A DNA stretch of 49,463 nt. Source: a bacterium. Its GTDB lineage: Bacteria; Electryoneota; JAOADG01. Of the stretch, positions 27,536 to 36,133 are shown in pieces. The notes beneath the pieces were generated by a model. It made no database searches, was not told the origin of the DNA, and saw only the letters and a list, made by a program, of their open reading frames with translations. Positions within the stretch are counted from its first letter, which is position 1. Every line of letters begins with the position of its first letter. The stretch is taken from assembly GCA_030247525.1 (NCBI GenBank), contig JAOTSC010000004.1:1-49463 (forward strand). Reading direction: 5' to 3'. A program made the translations under genes and the position numbers.

Positions 27536-28324
27536 TCACATCTCGCTAAAGCCTGCGCCGATCAATAAGAATATGGCAAAGATTCCTACCGATACCGAAA
27601 TACCTTTATTCTTCGACCAACCATAGATTGCTGCGGTAACGATTCCTGTTGCTACGACTTGCCAGATGTAAATAATATCGAGTCCAGAAAGAATTGTATG
27701 AAGGAATCCTTCACTCCCTTCCGGCAACAATGCCGCAGGACCCAGCGGAATTTCAAATGTGTCGCGAAGAATCTGCATTGGCAGCCGGATAACCGAACCC
27801 GACACCGAGATGAGATTCACCCAAATCGTTGCGGCAAAAAGATGGGAAAATTTCGCCGAGCCTCCCATGATTAAATTTCCGATTAGCATCCAAACCAACG
27901 CAGAGAATGCTCCCATTATTGGAATACCGAGCGCTGCAAACAAAGGGGTCGAAACGCGCGATGCGGATAGTGCCATCTCGATAGCACGTTCCTGCTGATC
28001 GACAGACATTTGTGATTCTTGCTTGGCAAAAGAGGCGCGCGTCTTCTTCTCGATCATCTGCGACATCTGCGGCCAGATGATAAGCTGAGTGATCACCATA
28101 ATCACTGCGCCGATGACGAAGGGAAACCACCAATTCGATTTTCGCTTTACCGTTTCCCCCACTTTGTAGGGGTCGCTAAACACCCAACCAGCAACCGTGA
28201 CCAGACCGGGTAACGGCTGGGCGATGGTAAGATAATCCGGTTGTGATTGTTGATCCGAAATCGGTTGTTCCGGTTCCGGAGTTACGAATGGTTCTTGTTC
28301 ATTCATTGGATTCGGATTGCTCAT
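27536..28324 (-). CDS. Yip1-domain membrane protein
   Basis: A 262-residue protein with a Pro/Gln-rich cytoplasmic N-terminus (about 50 residues) and about five hydrophobic segments, including WWFPFVIGAVIMVITQLII, FSALVWMLIGNLIMGG and VGIFAIFLLIGAG. The region VAGWVFSDPYKVGETVKRKSNWW fits the start of bacterial Yip1-family domains. The role of these proteins in bacteria is unknown. The ATG at 28324 has GGAG 5 nt upstream and overlaps the end of the CCA-adding enzyme gene by 26 nt. Confidence 0.8.
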   Translation of the reverse strand: MSNPNPMNEQEPFVTPEPEQPISDQQSQPDYLTIAQPLPGLVTVAGWVFSDPYKVGETVKRKSNWWFPFVIGAVIMVITQLIIWPQMSQMIEKKTRASFAKQESQMSVDQQERAIEMALSASRVSTPLFAALGIPIMGAFSALVWMLIGNLIMGGSAKFSHLFAATIWVNLISVSGSVIRLPMQILRDTFEIPLGPAALLPEGSEGFLHTILSGLDIIYIWQVVATGIVTAAIYGWSKNKGISVSVGIFAIFLLIGAGFSEM

Positions 28325-29831
28325 GACTCTCCTTTACCGCTTGTAGAAGACGTTCCACTTGTTTCTCGTCGAGTTGCTCGAGCGACTTTTTTCTGATGCG
28401 TTGTTCCGGTTCGCTTAGCAATCGTTCCCGGTTTTCGAGTAACCACACTTTCGCTGGTTCGTACTCATTGGGAATCACACCGTCGAGAATTGCTTCTTCG
28501 ATTGCCGTCTTGATCATGCCAATCCGCGGGCCAAACGGAATTCCGCACAGTTCCGCGATTTCCTCACCACGCACCGGCGATTGAAAAGAAGATAAATGAT
28601 CGCGCTTCTCGACCAAATCAAGACGTTGCAACATCGTTTGATAATTCTTTAAGTACTTTTCGACCCGCTTCGGATTCGCGCTCGTGATATCAGCACGACA
28701 AAGCTGTAACAGCGCTTCCAGCTCTTCGCCGGCTTCCACCCTAAGTCGCCGGATAGCACTGTCGGTCACGCCCTCTTGTGCTAACCGTACCGGCCGCATA
28801 TGTAACCGGGTGATTTTTCCCACTCGTTTCGCTAACAAATTCGACAACCGCAACCGGCGAAACACTCGGTTGATCGATCGTACACCTAAGACCTCATGAC
28901 CATAAAATGTCCAACCGATTTCCGGTAGGAATTTTTTCGTCTGTGGTTTGGCGATGTCGTGAAAGAGCGCACTCAACCGAACTGCAATATCATTCGACAA
29001 TGTCGAAGCGTTTTCCAGCACTTGCAATGTGTGGGTGTACACATCCTTGTGGCTATGTTTTCCCCGCTGATCAACGCCGTGTAACTCAACAATCTCCGGT
29101 AAAATGTACGTTAGTACACCAGTGCGGAAAAGGACATCGATACCAAGATGGGGAAACGGAGCCGCCAAGGTCTGCAATAGTTCATCAGCTATCCGCTCAA
29201 CATGGACTATTTCAATCCGAGCTGCGTTTTCGGTGATGCCGTTTTCCGTAACCGGATCGATAGAAAAGTTTAACTTGGCGACAAAGCGCGCTGCCCGCAT
29301 CATCCGCAAGGGATCATCGGAGAAGGTTTTTCCGGGATCGAGTGGTGTCCGTAGAATCCCTTGCTCCAAATCGCGGACACCGCCAAAGGGGTCGAACAAA
29401 ACACCATTTTCAGCGCCGTTTACACCCCACGCTAATGCGTTTACCGTGAAATCACGGCGGGCAGCGTCTTCTTCAAACGTCGAAGCCACCACATCTGGAT
29501 TCCGGCTGTCGGATTGGTACGACTCGGTCCGAGCGGTAGCAAATTCAAACATCCACTCTTTCCAATCGACCCGCGCCGTACCGAAATGTCCATACTGATA
29601 GTGTCTGGCATGAGGGAAAATGGTTGCAACCAATTCAGCGAGTTTTAACGCGTCACCGGTTGTAACAAAATCCATTTCCGGTTTCGGGGGAACCGGCAAC
29701 CGATTCGCCGCTTGCAGCAAACGGTCGCGTACGAAACCACCAACAACCCGGAGCGGCATTCCTTCGCGCTCGGCGAGGGCTGCAATACGTTGGAGCAATT
29801 CCTGCTCGTTCGGTGTGATAAAGGATAACAT
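28299..29831 (-). CDS. CCA-adding enzyme / poly(A) polymerase family nucleotidyltransferase with HD domain
   Basis: A 510-residue class II nucleotidyltransferase. The head domain shows VVGGFVRDRLL (29-39), the metal motif EMDF (52-55; Glu takes the place of the first Asp of the usual DxD), and RRDFTVNALAWG (motif B). DDPLRMMRAARFVAKLNF is the neck motif. The middle has an HD phosphohydrolase motif LFHDIAKPQTK, as in bacterial CCA enzymes with phosphatase activity. It either adds or repairs the tRNA 3' CCA end or polyadenylates RNA; sequence alone does not separate the two. The ATG at 29831 is used. Confidence 0.88.
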   Translation of the reverse strand: MLSFITPNEQELLQRIAALAEREGMPLRVVGGFVRDRLLQAANRLPVPPKPEMDFVTTGDALKLAELVATIFPHARHYQYGHFGTARVDWKEWMFEFATARTESYQSDSRNPDVVASTFEEDAARRDFTVNALAWGVNGAENGVLFDPFGGVRDLEQGILRTPLDPGKTFSDDPLRMMRAARFVAKLNFSIDPVTENGITENAARIEIVHVERIADELLQTLAAPFPHLGIDVLFRTGVLTYILPEIVELHGVDQRGKHSHKDVYTHTLQVLENASTLSNDIAVRLSALFHDIAKPQTKKFLPEIGWTFYGHEVLGVRSINRVFRRLRLSNLLAKRVGKITRLHMRPVRLAQEGVTDSAIRRLRVEAGEELEALLQLCRADITSANPKRVEKYLKNYQTMLQRLDLVEKRDHLSSFQSPVRGEEIAELCGIPFGPRIGMIKTAIEEAILDGVIPNEYEPAKVWLLENRERLLSEPEQRIRKKSLEQLDEKQVERLLQAVKESHEQSESNE

Positions 29832-29925
29832 CAATCGAAAGATAGGGGTGATACGACTTGATTAAAAACCGCAGGATTCCGTACCAGAGAATTTGGACGA
29901 ACACCAAACATTCAGCACGAGATAA

Positions 29926-30924
29926 CTACTCAGACAGTTCCTGTTGCCAACGTTTTAAATCATCCCAATCTTTTTGCTTGCGGGAGCGGGTGGACTCCGA
30001 AAGCGGGAGGGCAAATGCGTCACGAATGTAAGTACGGGCAGCATCGCGGTCTCCGGTTTTCAAACTGATTTCCGCTAATCGGTGGTAGCAGCCGAATGCG
30101 TTGTAGTTGTTGCCTTGGGCGGGATCGGCTAAAACACTTGTCAGTATTTTCCGGTAATATTGTAATACAGCAGGATAGTCGTGGGCTGCCAGCGCTGCTT
30201 CCCCCGCTGCCCAAAGGAAACTGCGGGATGTGGGAAACTTTGCCAACCATTGCTCAGACAACTTTAACGCCTTTGCACCTTCCCCTTGATCGATGTAAAT
30301 CCAGATCAGGGCAGTAGCGGCTCCTGCTTGGTTCAGTTTTGATTTATTGAGGGCGGTTTCGATGCGGGCGATGCCTTTCGCGCGGTTATCACCGGAAAAC
30401 GGAAGGAAATTCAAACTACGGGAAGACCAATACTCATAACTTCCAATCCCAACTAAGGCATCGACATACTCGGGATCGCGGGCAATGACTTCTTCCAGAT
30501 TCGATTTCATAGCAAGCGCATACTTTACGCTACGCAGCCACTTTCCTTCCCGCATCAGGACATTCGTCCGAAAGCCGTTAATTGTTCCCAGCGCGAAGTT
30601 TGCCGCGGTGGGTCGCAATCCAAGTTCCCGATTTGCTTTGCTTTCTGCCATCTCGCAAGCGTTATAAAACTTTGCGGCTAAGTCAAAGGATTCGTAATCG
30701 ATTATCTGGGCATGAAATACCATCGCCCGTAGTGACCACGGTTCAAAGCCGCCAATCGTCTGTTCCAATGAATCAATCCGAGAGAAAGCCGTCTGATAGT
30801 TTTGCTCGACAACATCTTCAATGGCACGGCGTGAAATGTCTTCGATGTAAGTGGCATCGACCGCGGATGTGGAGGAAACGGTGAGAAGAACTGCGACCGA
30901 TAATAGCAGAGGGTTGATGTTCAT
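29926..30924 (-). CDS. Exported TPR-like protein
   Basis: 332 residues with a signal peptide (NINPLLLSVAVLLTVSSTSA). The mature protein is helical with degenerate TPR repeats, for example GGFEPWSLRAMVFHAQII, SFLWAAGEAALAAHDYPAVLQYYRKIL and CYHRLAEISLKTGDRDAARTYIRDAF. It is probably a periplasmic or surface scaffold; nothing more specific can be said. Its ATG overlaps the stop of the beta-propeller gene by one base (TAATG), so both are made together and may act together. Confidence 0.8.
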   Translation of the reverse strand: MNINPLLLSVAVLLTVSSTSAVDATYIEDISRRAIEDVVEQNYQTAFSRIDSLEQTIGGFEPWSLRAMVFHAQIIDYESFDLAAKFYNACEMAESKANRELGLRPTAANFALGTINGFRTNVLMREGKWLRSVKYALAMKSNLEEVIARDPEYVDALVGIGSYEYWSSRSLNFLPFSGDNRAKGIARIETALNKSKLNQAGAATALIWIYIDQGEGAKALKLSEQWLAKFPTSRSFLWAAGEAALAAHDYPAVLQYYRKILTSVLADPAQGNNYNAFGCYHRLAEISLKTGDRDAARTYIRDAFALPLSESTRSRKQKDWDDLKRWQQELSE

Positions 30925-32456
30925 TACTCGAGGATTCTTCCCTCTTGATAGTATTTAAACCGGCAAAATCCTGCGCCAGTTGCTAAAGCAACTTGGTTCC
31001 CGAGCAATTGGATTTGGTAGACCGTCCAATGCGGTAATCCATCGGAGGGTTTGTATTGATGAATACGACCAGCAAACAACTCCATCGGATCATGGCGCTC
31101 TCTGCCCCGCGCATTACGGTCTAACCGGAACAATCCCCGGCTGGTACCAATCCAGACGATGCTGTCGGTTGGTGCTATCGAAAGGGTATAGCTGTTATCT
31201 AAATCATACTTATGCCACACCGCCCACTTCCCAGATGTGAGATCCAATGCCGCGACGCCTTCTCTGCCACCCAACCACACTTCATTTGCGGTTGCCGCAA
31301 CGGTGTACCAATCGTCGGATGCAATGCCCTCAGGTCCATCGAGAAACACGATGGTTGAGTCGGTGTGAGTCATTTGGAAGAAACCGCGATTGGAAGCCCC
31401 ATAGAGGGTATTGCCTGACACCACTAAATCCCGAACTTCCACCGGTTCACTGGGATTCCGCCAAATCGCACGCACTTTTTTATTTGAACTGATTTGATCA
31501 AGACCGGCATCAGTTCCCACGATAGCATTGCCGCCAAATATCACAATGGATAGTGCATTTTCGGAACCTAATCCTTCGGTCATGCCCACCCGCCGCCACG
31601 AGCGAGTATTCAACGAAGTGGCATAGACTGCGCCTTGTGAAGTCGCCATCCAGAACTCATCTCGATTGCCCGGCGCGATGCTGCGGATGTTGCCACTGGT
31701 CGCCGACATTCCGGTAAATTCCGGTTCCGACCACTCCCAGAGTTGGGTCGATTCGTCGAAGGAACTGAGGCCTTTGCTAAACCCTCCCAACAGCCATCCT
31801 TTTTTGGTTTTTGCCATCGCTTGCACGCCATTCTCGATAAGTCCCAAGCGATTCCATAGTAACGATTTGTTGTAGCGACTCCCTTGTAGTAAACCAACCC
31901 CCGATACAGCGAACCAAACGTCGCCGCGCTCGTCCTCGAGTTGACCCGATAGATAGTAGTATCGTTGATCGGGGCTTAAAACCCGTTTATCGGGCAGATA
32001 CGACCACCCGAATGGCATGATGTAACGGGAAAGATTTATCGTAGAATCAACCGGAGCGGGAGAAGTGAATCGGGTTTTCTCATCGAGTTTTATCGAACCC
32101 TCGCCATCGCCACCGTTCTTGCTCCAAGTAAACCAAACCGGTTCCCGTATATAATTGCCCTGGGTGGTTCCCACGATGAGACGGTTATCGTTTGTCACCG
32201 CTATCGAACGGACTCCGCGTAAATCGAACGATTCCAAAAAGGAAGGAACGATGGTGTATGGAGCGCTCCATCTACGCTCGAACCGGTTCCAGTTCCAGAC
32301 CCCATTTTCCGCAGCGACATAGAGTTCGCGGGGACCTAATTCGAGTTGGTAGATCCGACCGGGATGGCGCCAAGTTTCCCAGGTTCCGATCGGAAACTTA
32401 CCTTGCGCAAAAACGGGTAGTGCGAATAGATTCGCAAATATTACTGCGAAAAGCAA
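30924..32456 (-). CDS. Exported beta-propeller protein
   Basis: 510 residues with hydrophobic N-terminus LFAVIFANLFALPVFAQG, a signal peptide cleaved after VFA. The mature protein is a chain of short beta-propeller blades of the two-component-regulator-propeller kind, with repeated units such as GNRDEFWMATSQGAVYA, ANEVWLGGREGVAALDL and DSIVWIGTSRGLFRLD. No kinase or DNA-binding domain follows, so it is a free-standing secreted propeller. The start appears to be TTG at 32456 with GGAAAG 5 nt upstream; no ATG is available, and the signal peptide then lacks basic residues unless a non-standard start further upstream is used. It is coupled to the TPR gene. Confidence 0.8.
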   Translation of the reverse strand: MLFAVIFANLFALPVFAQGKFPIGTWETWRHPGRIYQLELGPRELYVAAENGVWNWNRFERRWSAPYTIVPSFLESFDLRGVRSIAVTNDNRLIVGTTQGNYIREPVWFTWSKNGGDGEGSIKLDEKTRFTSPAPVDSTINLSRYIMPFGWSYLPDKRVLSPDQRYYYLSGQLEDERGDVWFAVSGVGLLQGSRYNKSLLWNRLGLIENGVQAMAKTKKGWLLGGFSKGLSSFDESTQLWEWSEPEFTGMSATSGNIRSIAPGNRDEFWMATSQGAVYATSLNTRSWRRVGMTEGLGSENALSIVIFGGNAIVGTDAGLDQISSNKKVRAIWRNPSEPVEVRDLVVSGNTLYGASNRGFFQMTHTDSTIVFLDGPEGIASDDWYTVAATANEVWLGGREGVAALDLTSGKWAVWHKYDLDNSYTLSIAPTDSIVWIGTSRGLFRLDRNARGRERHDPMELFAGRIHQYKPSDGLPHWTVYQIQLLGNQVALATGAGFCRFKYYQEGRILE

Positions 32457-32485
32457 CGCGGCTTTCCGGGATTCTAAACGGTAGG

Positions 32486-33340
32486 TTATCGCAGACGTGG
32501 CAATACTCCGAGTAGTAGTTTAACAAATTTTTCGCGGACTTGATTCGCAACGATTGTTACTTCTTCGTGAGTAAGTGGGGTCGTCGAAAGACCGGCAGCG
32601 CGGTTGGTAATACATGAGATACCCAGCACCTTCATTCCCATCGCGGTAGCTACCATCACTTCCGGAACAGTACTCATGCACGCGGCATCAACGCCCAACG
32701 TACGCCACATTCGAACCTCTGCCGGGGTTTCGTAAGTTGGACCGCTCATTGCTCCCAGAATGCCTTGACGCAATGAAATCTGTAATTCATCGGCAACGGT
32801 GTCGGCAATCTTTCCCCATTCAGCAGTGTAGGAATTGGTAAGATCGGGAAAGCGCGGTCCTAATTCCGGGTTGTGTAAACCACGCAATGGATTCATGCCG
32901 ATGAAATTGATATGATCGGTAATCCGCATCAGCGTACCGGGTGTAAGATCATCGCGAATGCCGCCCGAAGCGTTGGTTACGACATAACCCGTTGCGCCCA
33001 ATCCGCGTAACATCCGAACGGGCATTACAACTTGCTGCGGTGTGTACCCTTCATAATAGTGTATTCGCCCGGAGAGCAGTGCCACTCGACGTCCTGCCAG
33101 TGAACCGATATACAATTTTCCAGCATGACCGGGAACAGTCGATACGGGATAATCCGGTAGCTCATTGGTGGGAATAATCACAGGATTTTCGACTTGTTCC
33201 GCAAGAGCGCCGAGCCCAGAACCCAAGACAACACCCAATTCGACCGGTTCCAATAGTTTGCCGGGATTCGCTTGCAGCCAACGGGAATGAATGGTATCCA
33301 AAATCGGTTTCAAGTCGGGGTGTTGCGATGTTTCGAGCAT
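32486..33340 (-). CDS. punA: Purine nucleoside phosphorylase
   Basis: A 284-residue class I trimeric PNP, which splits guanosine and inosine with phosphate to base and ribose 1-phosphate. Signatures are LGSGLGALA (phosphate loop, about 39-47), LSGRIHYYEGY, TNASGGIRDDL, SGPTYETPAEVRMWRTLG and CMSTVPEVMVA. AAAGGA lies 6 nt before the ATG. It is the last of the nucleoside-salvage genes cdd-udk-tdk-punA. Confidence 0.95.
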   Translation of the reverse strand: MLETSQHPDLKPILDTIHSRWLQANPGKLLEPVELGVVLGSGLGALAEQVENPVIIPTNELPDYPVSTVPGHAGKLYIGSLAGRRVALLSGRIHYYEGYTPQQVVMPVRMLRGLGATGYVVTNASGGIRDDLTPGTLMRITDHINFIGMNPLRGLHNPELGPRFPDLTNSYTAEWGKIADTVADELQISLRQGILGAMSGPTYETPAEVRMWRTLGVDAACMSTVPEVMVATAMGMKVLGISCITNRAAGLSTTPLTHEEVTIVANQVREKFVKLLLGVLPRLR

Positions 33341-33384
33341 GGTTTCCTTTGACAGAATTGAGTGAATTGAGGTGTATTTACAGG

Positions 33385-33978
33385 TTATACGATAGTTGGG
33401 GGATCATCGGGTTTCGTGAATGCATCGGGATTCGTCCAGCAATTGCGGCACCGCGCTTCGTACAAATCCTTCGCTCCAACGACGACCCGGTCGCCACCGG
33501 CAACAAGGCGTTGGGTGCGGCTGGCGGGATTTCCACAACGGACGCAAATCGCCAGCATTTTATCCAGATACTCGGCAGTCGCCATGAGATACGGCATCGG
33601 TTCAAACGGCACGCCGGCATAATCGAGATCCAAACCGGATACTATCACCCGTTTTCCTTGTTTGATGAGCGCTTCGACAATCCCAATGAGTCCAACTCCC
33701 AAAAACTGTCCTTCGTCGATACCAATGACATGCGATGTTTGGGATAGCGGGAAAATATCGTCATGGGTAGCGATGGGAATCGAAGGGAAATGAATCTCGC
33801 TATGGGATACGATATCGACCGCATCATACCGGCTATCAATCGCCGGTTTGAAGACTACAACATTTTGTCCAGCGATGGCAGCTCGGCGAACCCTGCGGAT
33901 TAGTTCTTCCGTTTTCCCGGAGAACATCGGTCCGACAATTACTTCGAGCCAACCGTGATCACTGCGGATAATATTCAT
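33385..33978 (-). CDS. tdk: Thymidine kinase
   Basis: A 197-residue TK1-type kinase that phosphorylates thymidine with ATP. Walker A is GPMFSGKT (16-23), the catalytic Glu lies in GIDEGQF, and the zinc lasso has CVRC and CRNC pairs. The substrate-binding lasso region GLDLDYAGVPFEPMPYL is typical. It sits between udk and punA in the salvage block. Confidence 0.95.
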   Translation of the reverse strand: MNIIRSDHGWLEVIVGPMFSGKTEELIRRVRRAAIAGQNVVVFKPAIDSRYDAVDIVSHSEIHFPSIPIATHDDIFPLSQTSHVIGIDEGQFLGVGLIGIVEALIKQGKRVIVSGLDLDYAGVPFEPMPYLMATAEYLDKMLAICVRCGNPASRTQRLVAGGDRVVVGAKDLYEARCRNCWTNPDAFTKPDDPPTIV

Positions 33979-34033
33979 AAGTAAACCATTTCATCGACGA
34001 AGCGAATTCGTCTTGTATTCAAAGCGCGAAGCT

Positions 34034-34660
34034 TTATTTGCGATGGGCGAGTAAGTCACGAATCTTCGTTACCAGTAAATCGATGGCAACATGATTGTAT
34101 CCGCCTTCAGGGATAATGATATCGGAATACCGCTTCGACGGCTCTACGAATAGTAAATGCATCACCCGAACCGTTTCTTCGTACTGCTTCAGGACATTTG
34201 TTATTGACCGGCCGCGTTCCTGAATATCCCGCAGAATTCGGCGAGCCAACCGGATATCGGCGTCGGTATCGACATAGACTTTGATATCCATCAGCTTTCG
34301 CAATTCCGGATCGTCAAGTACAAGTATTCCTTCGAGCACGATTACATGATGCGGCCCAATCGGCAACGTTTCATCAGTGCGGGTATGGGTAGAATAATCG
34401 TATATCGGCTGCTGGATCGTTTTCCCATCGAGTAAATCGTTTATCTGCTCCACCAACAATTCCCGTTCAAACGCCTGTGGATGATCGAAATTGAACTTTG
34501 CCCGTTCCGCGGGTGGTAGATGCGCCAAGTCTCGGTAATAGGAATCCTGTTGAATCACCATGACATCTTCGCTGCCCAACCGTTCAAAGATCGAACGAGC
34601 GACTAAGGTCTTCCCGCTTCCCGTTCCTCCAGCGATTCCGATAAGTATTCCGCGGCTCAC
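34034..34660 (-). CDS. udk: Uridine kinase
   Basis: A 208-residue kinase of uridine and cytidine. Walker A is GIAGGTGSGKT and the family signatures QQDSYYRDL, NFDHPQAFE and YDYSTHTR are present. The start is best placed at GTG 34660, which has GGAGG 6 nt upstream and gives the usual length; a TTG seven codons earlier overlaps cdd. It is downstream of cdd, with which it shares a pathway (cytidine to uridine to UMP). Confidence 0.95.
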   Translation of the reverse strand: MSRGILIGIAGGTGSGKTLVARSIFERLGSEDVMVIQQDSYYRDLAHLPPAERAKFNFDHPQAFERELLVEQINDLLDGKTIQQPIYDYSTHTRTDETLPIGPHHVIVLEGILVLDDPELRKLMDIKVYVDTDADIRLARRILRDIQERGRSITNVLKQYEETVRVMHLLFVEPSKRYSDIIIPEGGYNHVAIDLLVTKIRDLLAHRK

Positions 34661-34677
34661 AGCGTTCCTCCGATGGG

Positions 34678-35103
34678 TCAATGGTTGGTAGGTTGTTTCG
34701 TTTGAATTAATGCGTTATCGTCGAACGCATCCGGTAAGAGATTGGCTACAGTCGATTCCCGGAAATCGCCGGCGGTGTTTCCTAACACCACTGCGGCTTG
34801 GGGGGCATAATCGTGCAGTAACTGGCGACAAGCGCCACAGGGGGATACCGGTTCTTTGGTATCGGCAATCACTGCGATGGCAGTAAACTCACTTTCCCCT
34901 TCACTCAGTGCTTTCACCAGCGCTACCCGCTCAGCACAAATGGAAAGGCCATAGCTACTGCTTTCCACATTACTCCCGGTATAGATTTTTCCCGAAGCAG
35001 TGAGCAAGGCGGCACCAACTTGAAAATGGGAATACTTCGCGTGGGCGAACCCCCGGGCAATTTTGGCTTGTTCCAATAGCGAACGGTATTTCGATTCGGA
35101 CAT
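34678..35103 (-). CDS. cdd: Cytidine deaminase
   Basis: 141 residues, the size of the tetrameric form. Zinc and catalytic motifs are CAERVAL (Cys-Ala-Glu) and PCGACRQ with two more Cys ligands; GSNVESSSYGLS is the substrate-binding part. It turns cytidine and deoxycytidine into uridine forms, feeding the udk and tdk gene products downstream. Confidence 0.96.
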   Translation of the reverse strand: MSESKYRSLLEQAKIARGFAHAKYSHFQVGAALLTASGKIYTGSNVESSSYGLSICAERVALVKALSEGESEFTAIAVIADTKEPVSPCGACRQLLHDYAPQAAVVLGNTAGDFRESTVANLLPDAFDDNALIQTKQPTNH

Positions 35104-35108
35104 CTTGC

Positions 35109-36092
35109 TTACTTTCCCGCAGGTTTAAGTGTCGTTGCTTTGAGGGAATCAGTATCCGGTAACTTCACTGGTTGACGCACAAAAGCTTTCTTGCGATCAG
35201 TTATTAACTGTGCGACAACAGGTTGTTCGGGCACGTTACTCGTTAGTTCCCGACCTGTGTACAACCAAGGTAGCAACCCGGTTTCCTGAAACTTCACCGC
35301 TTCCCAGTTCTTCCCTTGAGGAACTGCTGTTACAACATACCCATAGGGTCGTTCGTTGATTTTCATCATTTGCCAAACCGGTGAAGAAGAAATTACCAAT
35401 TGAAATCCGGTGAGCCCTGCAAGCAACGAATCCAGACGCTTCGGCGCAGCATCGGTTAGTAAGATTATCGCATCGGCTTTCTGACTTTTCAAATCGGTTA
35501 GGATGTCTTTCAACAAAAGATTCCAATCCAACGCGATAATCCCTTCGCGTTGATTGGAAATGCGGGTGTAACTGGGATCGGTTAACCCAACGAATGCCAC
35601 CTTGATCGACTTTCCCCGGAGATTTCCAGTTCCAAAGCGATATGGAGGATACAGCGGTGCATTGTTGGAATCGATCCGTAAGTTTGCCGAGACAAATGGA
35701 ATGCTATCAGAAAAGGCAAGACTGTCAAGTAATTTTCGTCCTAACATTAAATCCCGTAAGCTGACATTAACAGCAGCAAGCGGTCCCACCTTCATAGAAG
35801 CCAGTAACGCCGCGGTGCGTGCGTTTCCATCTACTGGATCAGCAAGGTCGCGCCACTCGCCAGCATCAACATAGAAATGCAAATCGCTCCCGGCGACTTT
35901 TTGCATAGTAGCGATTTCACCTATCCGTTTTGCGATGCCACCTGCCGGAATCTTGCAACCACAAGGATCGACCGACCCACGCAAGCACCCCGAATAGTGA
36001 ATCCAAACGCCATCGGCTAATTCGGCAAACACAGGTACACTCAAAGCAAGTAGTAACCCGAATGAAATCACCACTGCGAAGTGACGCTTCAT
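35109..36092 (-). CDS. Exported UshA-like metallophosphoesterase-fold protein, probably with degenerate active site
   Basis: A 327-residue protein starting at ATG 36092 with GGGGA 6 nt upstream. A signal peptide (KRHFAVVISFGLLLALSVPVFA) is followed by WIHYSGCLRGSVDPCGCK with Cys36, Cys44 and Cys46, then FYVDAGEW, which looks like the metal-binding Asp-Ala-Gly region of 5'-nucleotidase/UshA-type enzymes. The usual GNHD/E motif is replaced by VNVSLRDLMLG, and the last His-based motif by VISSSP. So the fold is likely, but the metal site looks degraded. It lies 5 nt before cdd, which suggests a link to nucleoside supply, yet catalysis cannot be claimed. Confidence 0.7.
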   Translation of the reverse strand: MKRHFAVVISFGLLLALSVPVFAELADGVWIHYSGCLRGSVDPCGCKIPAGGIAKRIGEIATMQKVAGSDLHFYVDAGEWRDLADPVDGNARTAALLASMKVGPLAAVNVSLRDLMLGRKLLDSLAFSDSIPFVSANLRIDSNNAPLYPPYRFGTGNLRGKSIKVAFVGLTDPSYTRISNQREGIIALDWNLLLKDILTDLKSQKADAIILLTDAAPKRLDSLLAGLTGFQLVISSSPVWQMMKINERPYGYVVTAVPQGKNWEAVKFQETGLLPWLYTGRELTSNVPEQPVVAQLITDRKKAFVRQPVKLPDTDSLKATTLKPAGK

Positions 36093-36133
36093 GCAGAATC
36101 CCCAGTTAATAAAAAGTAAGCAACGAACGAACC

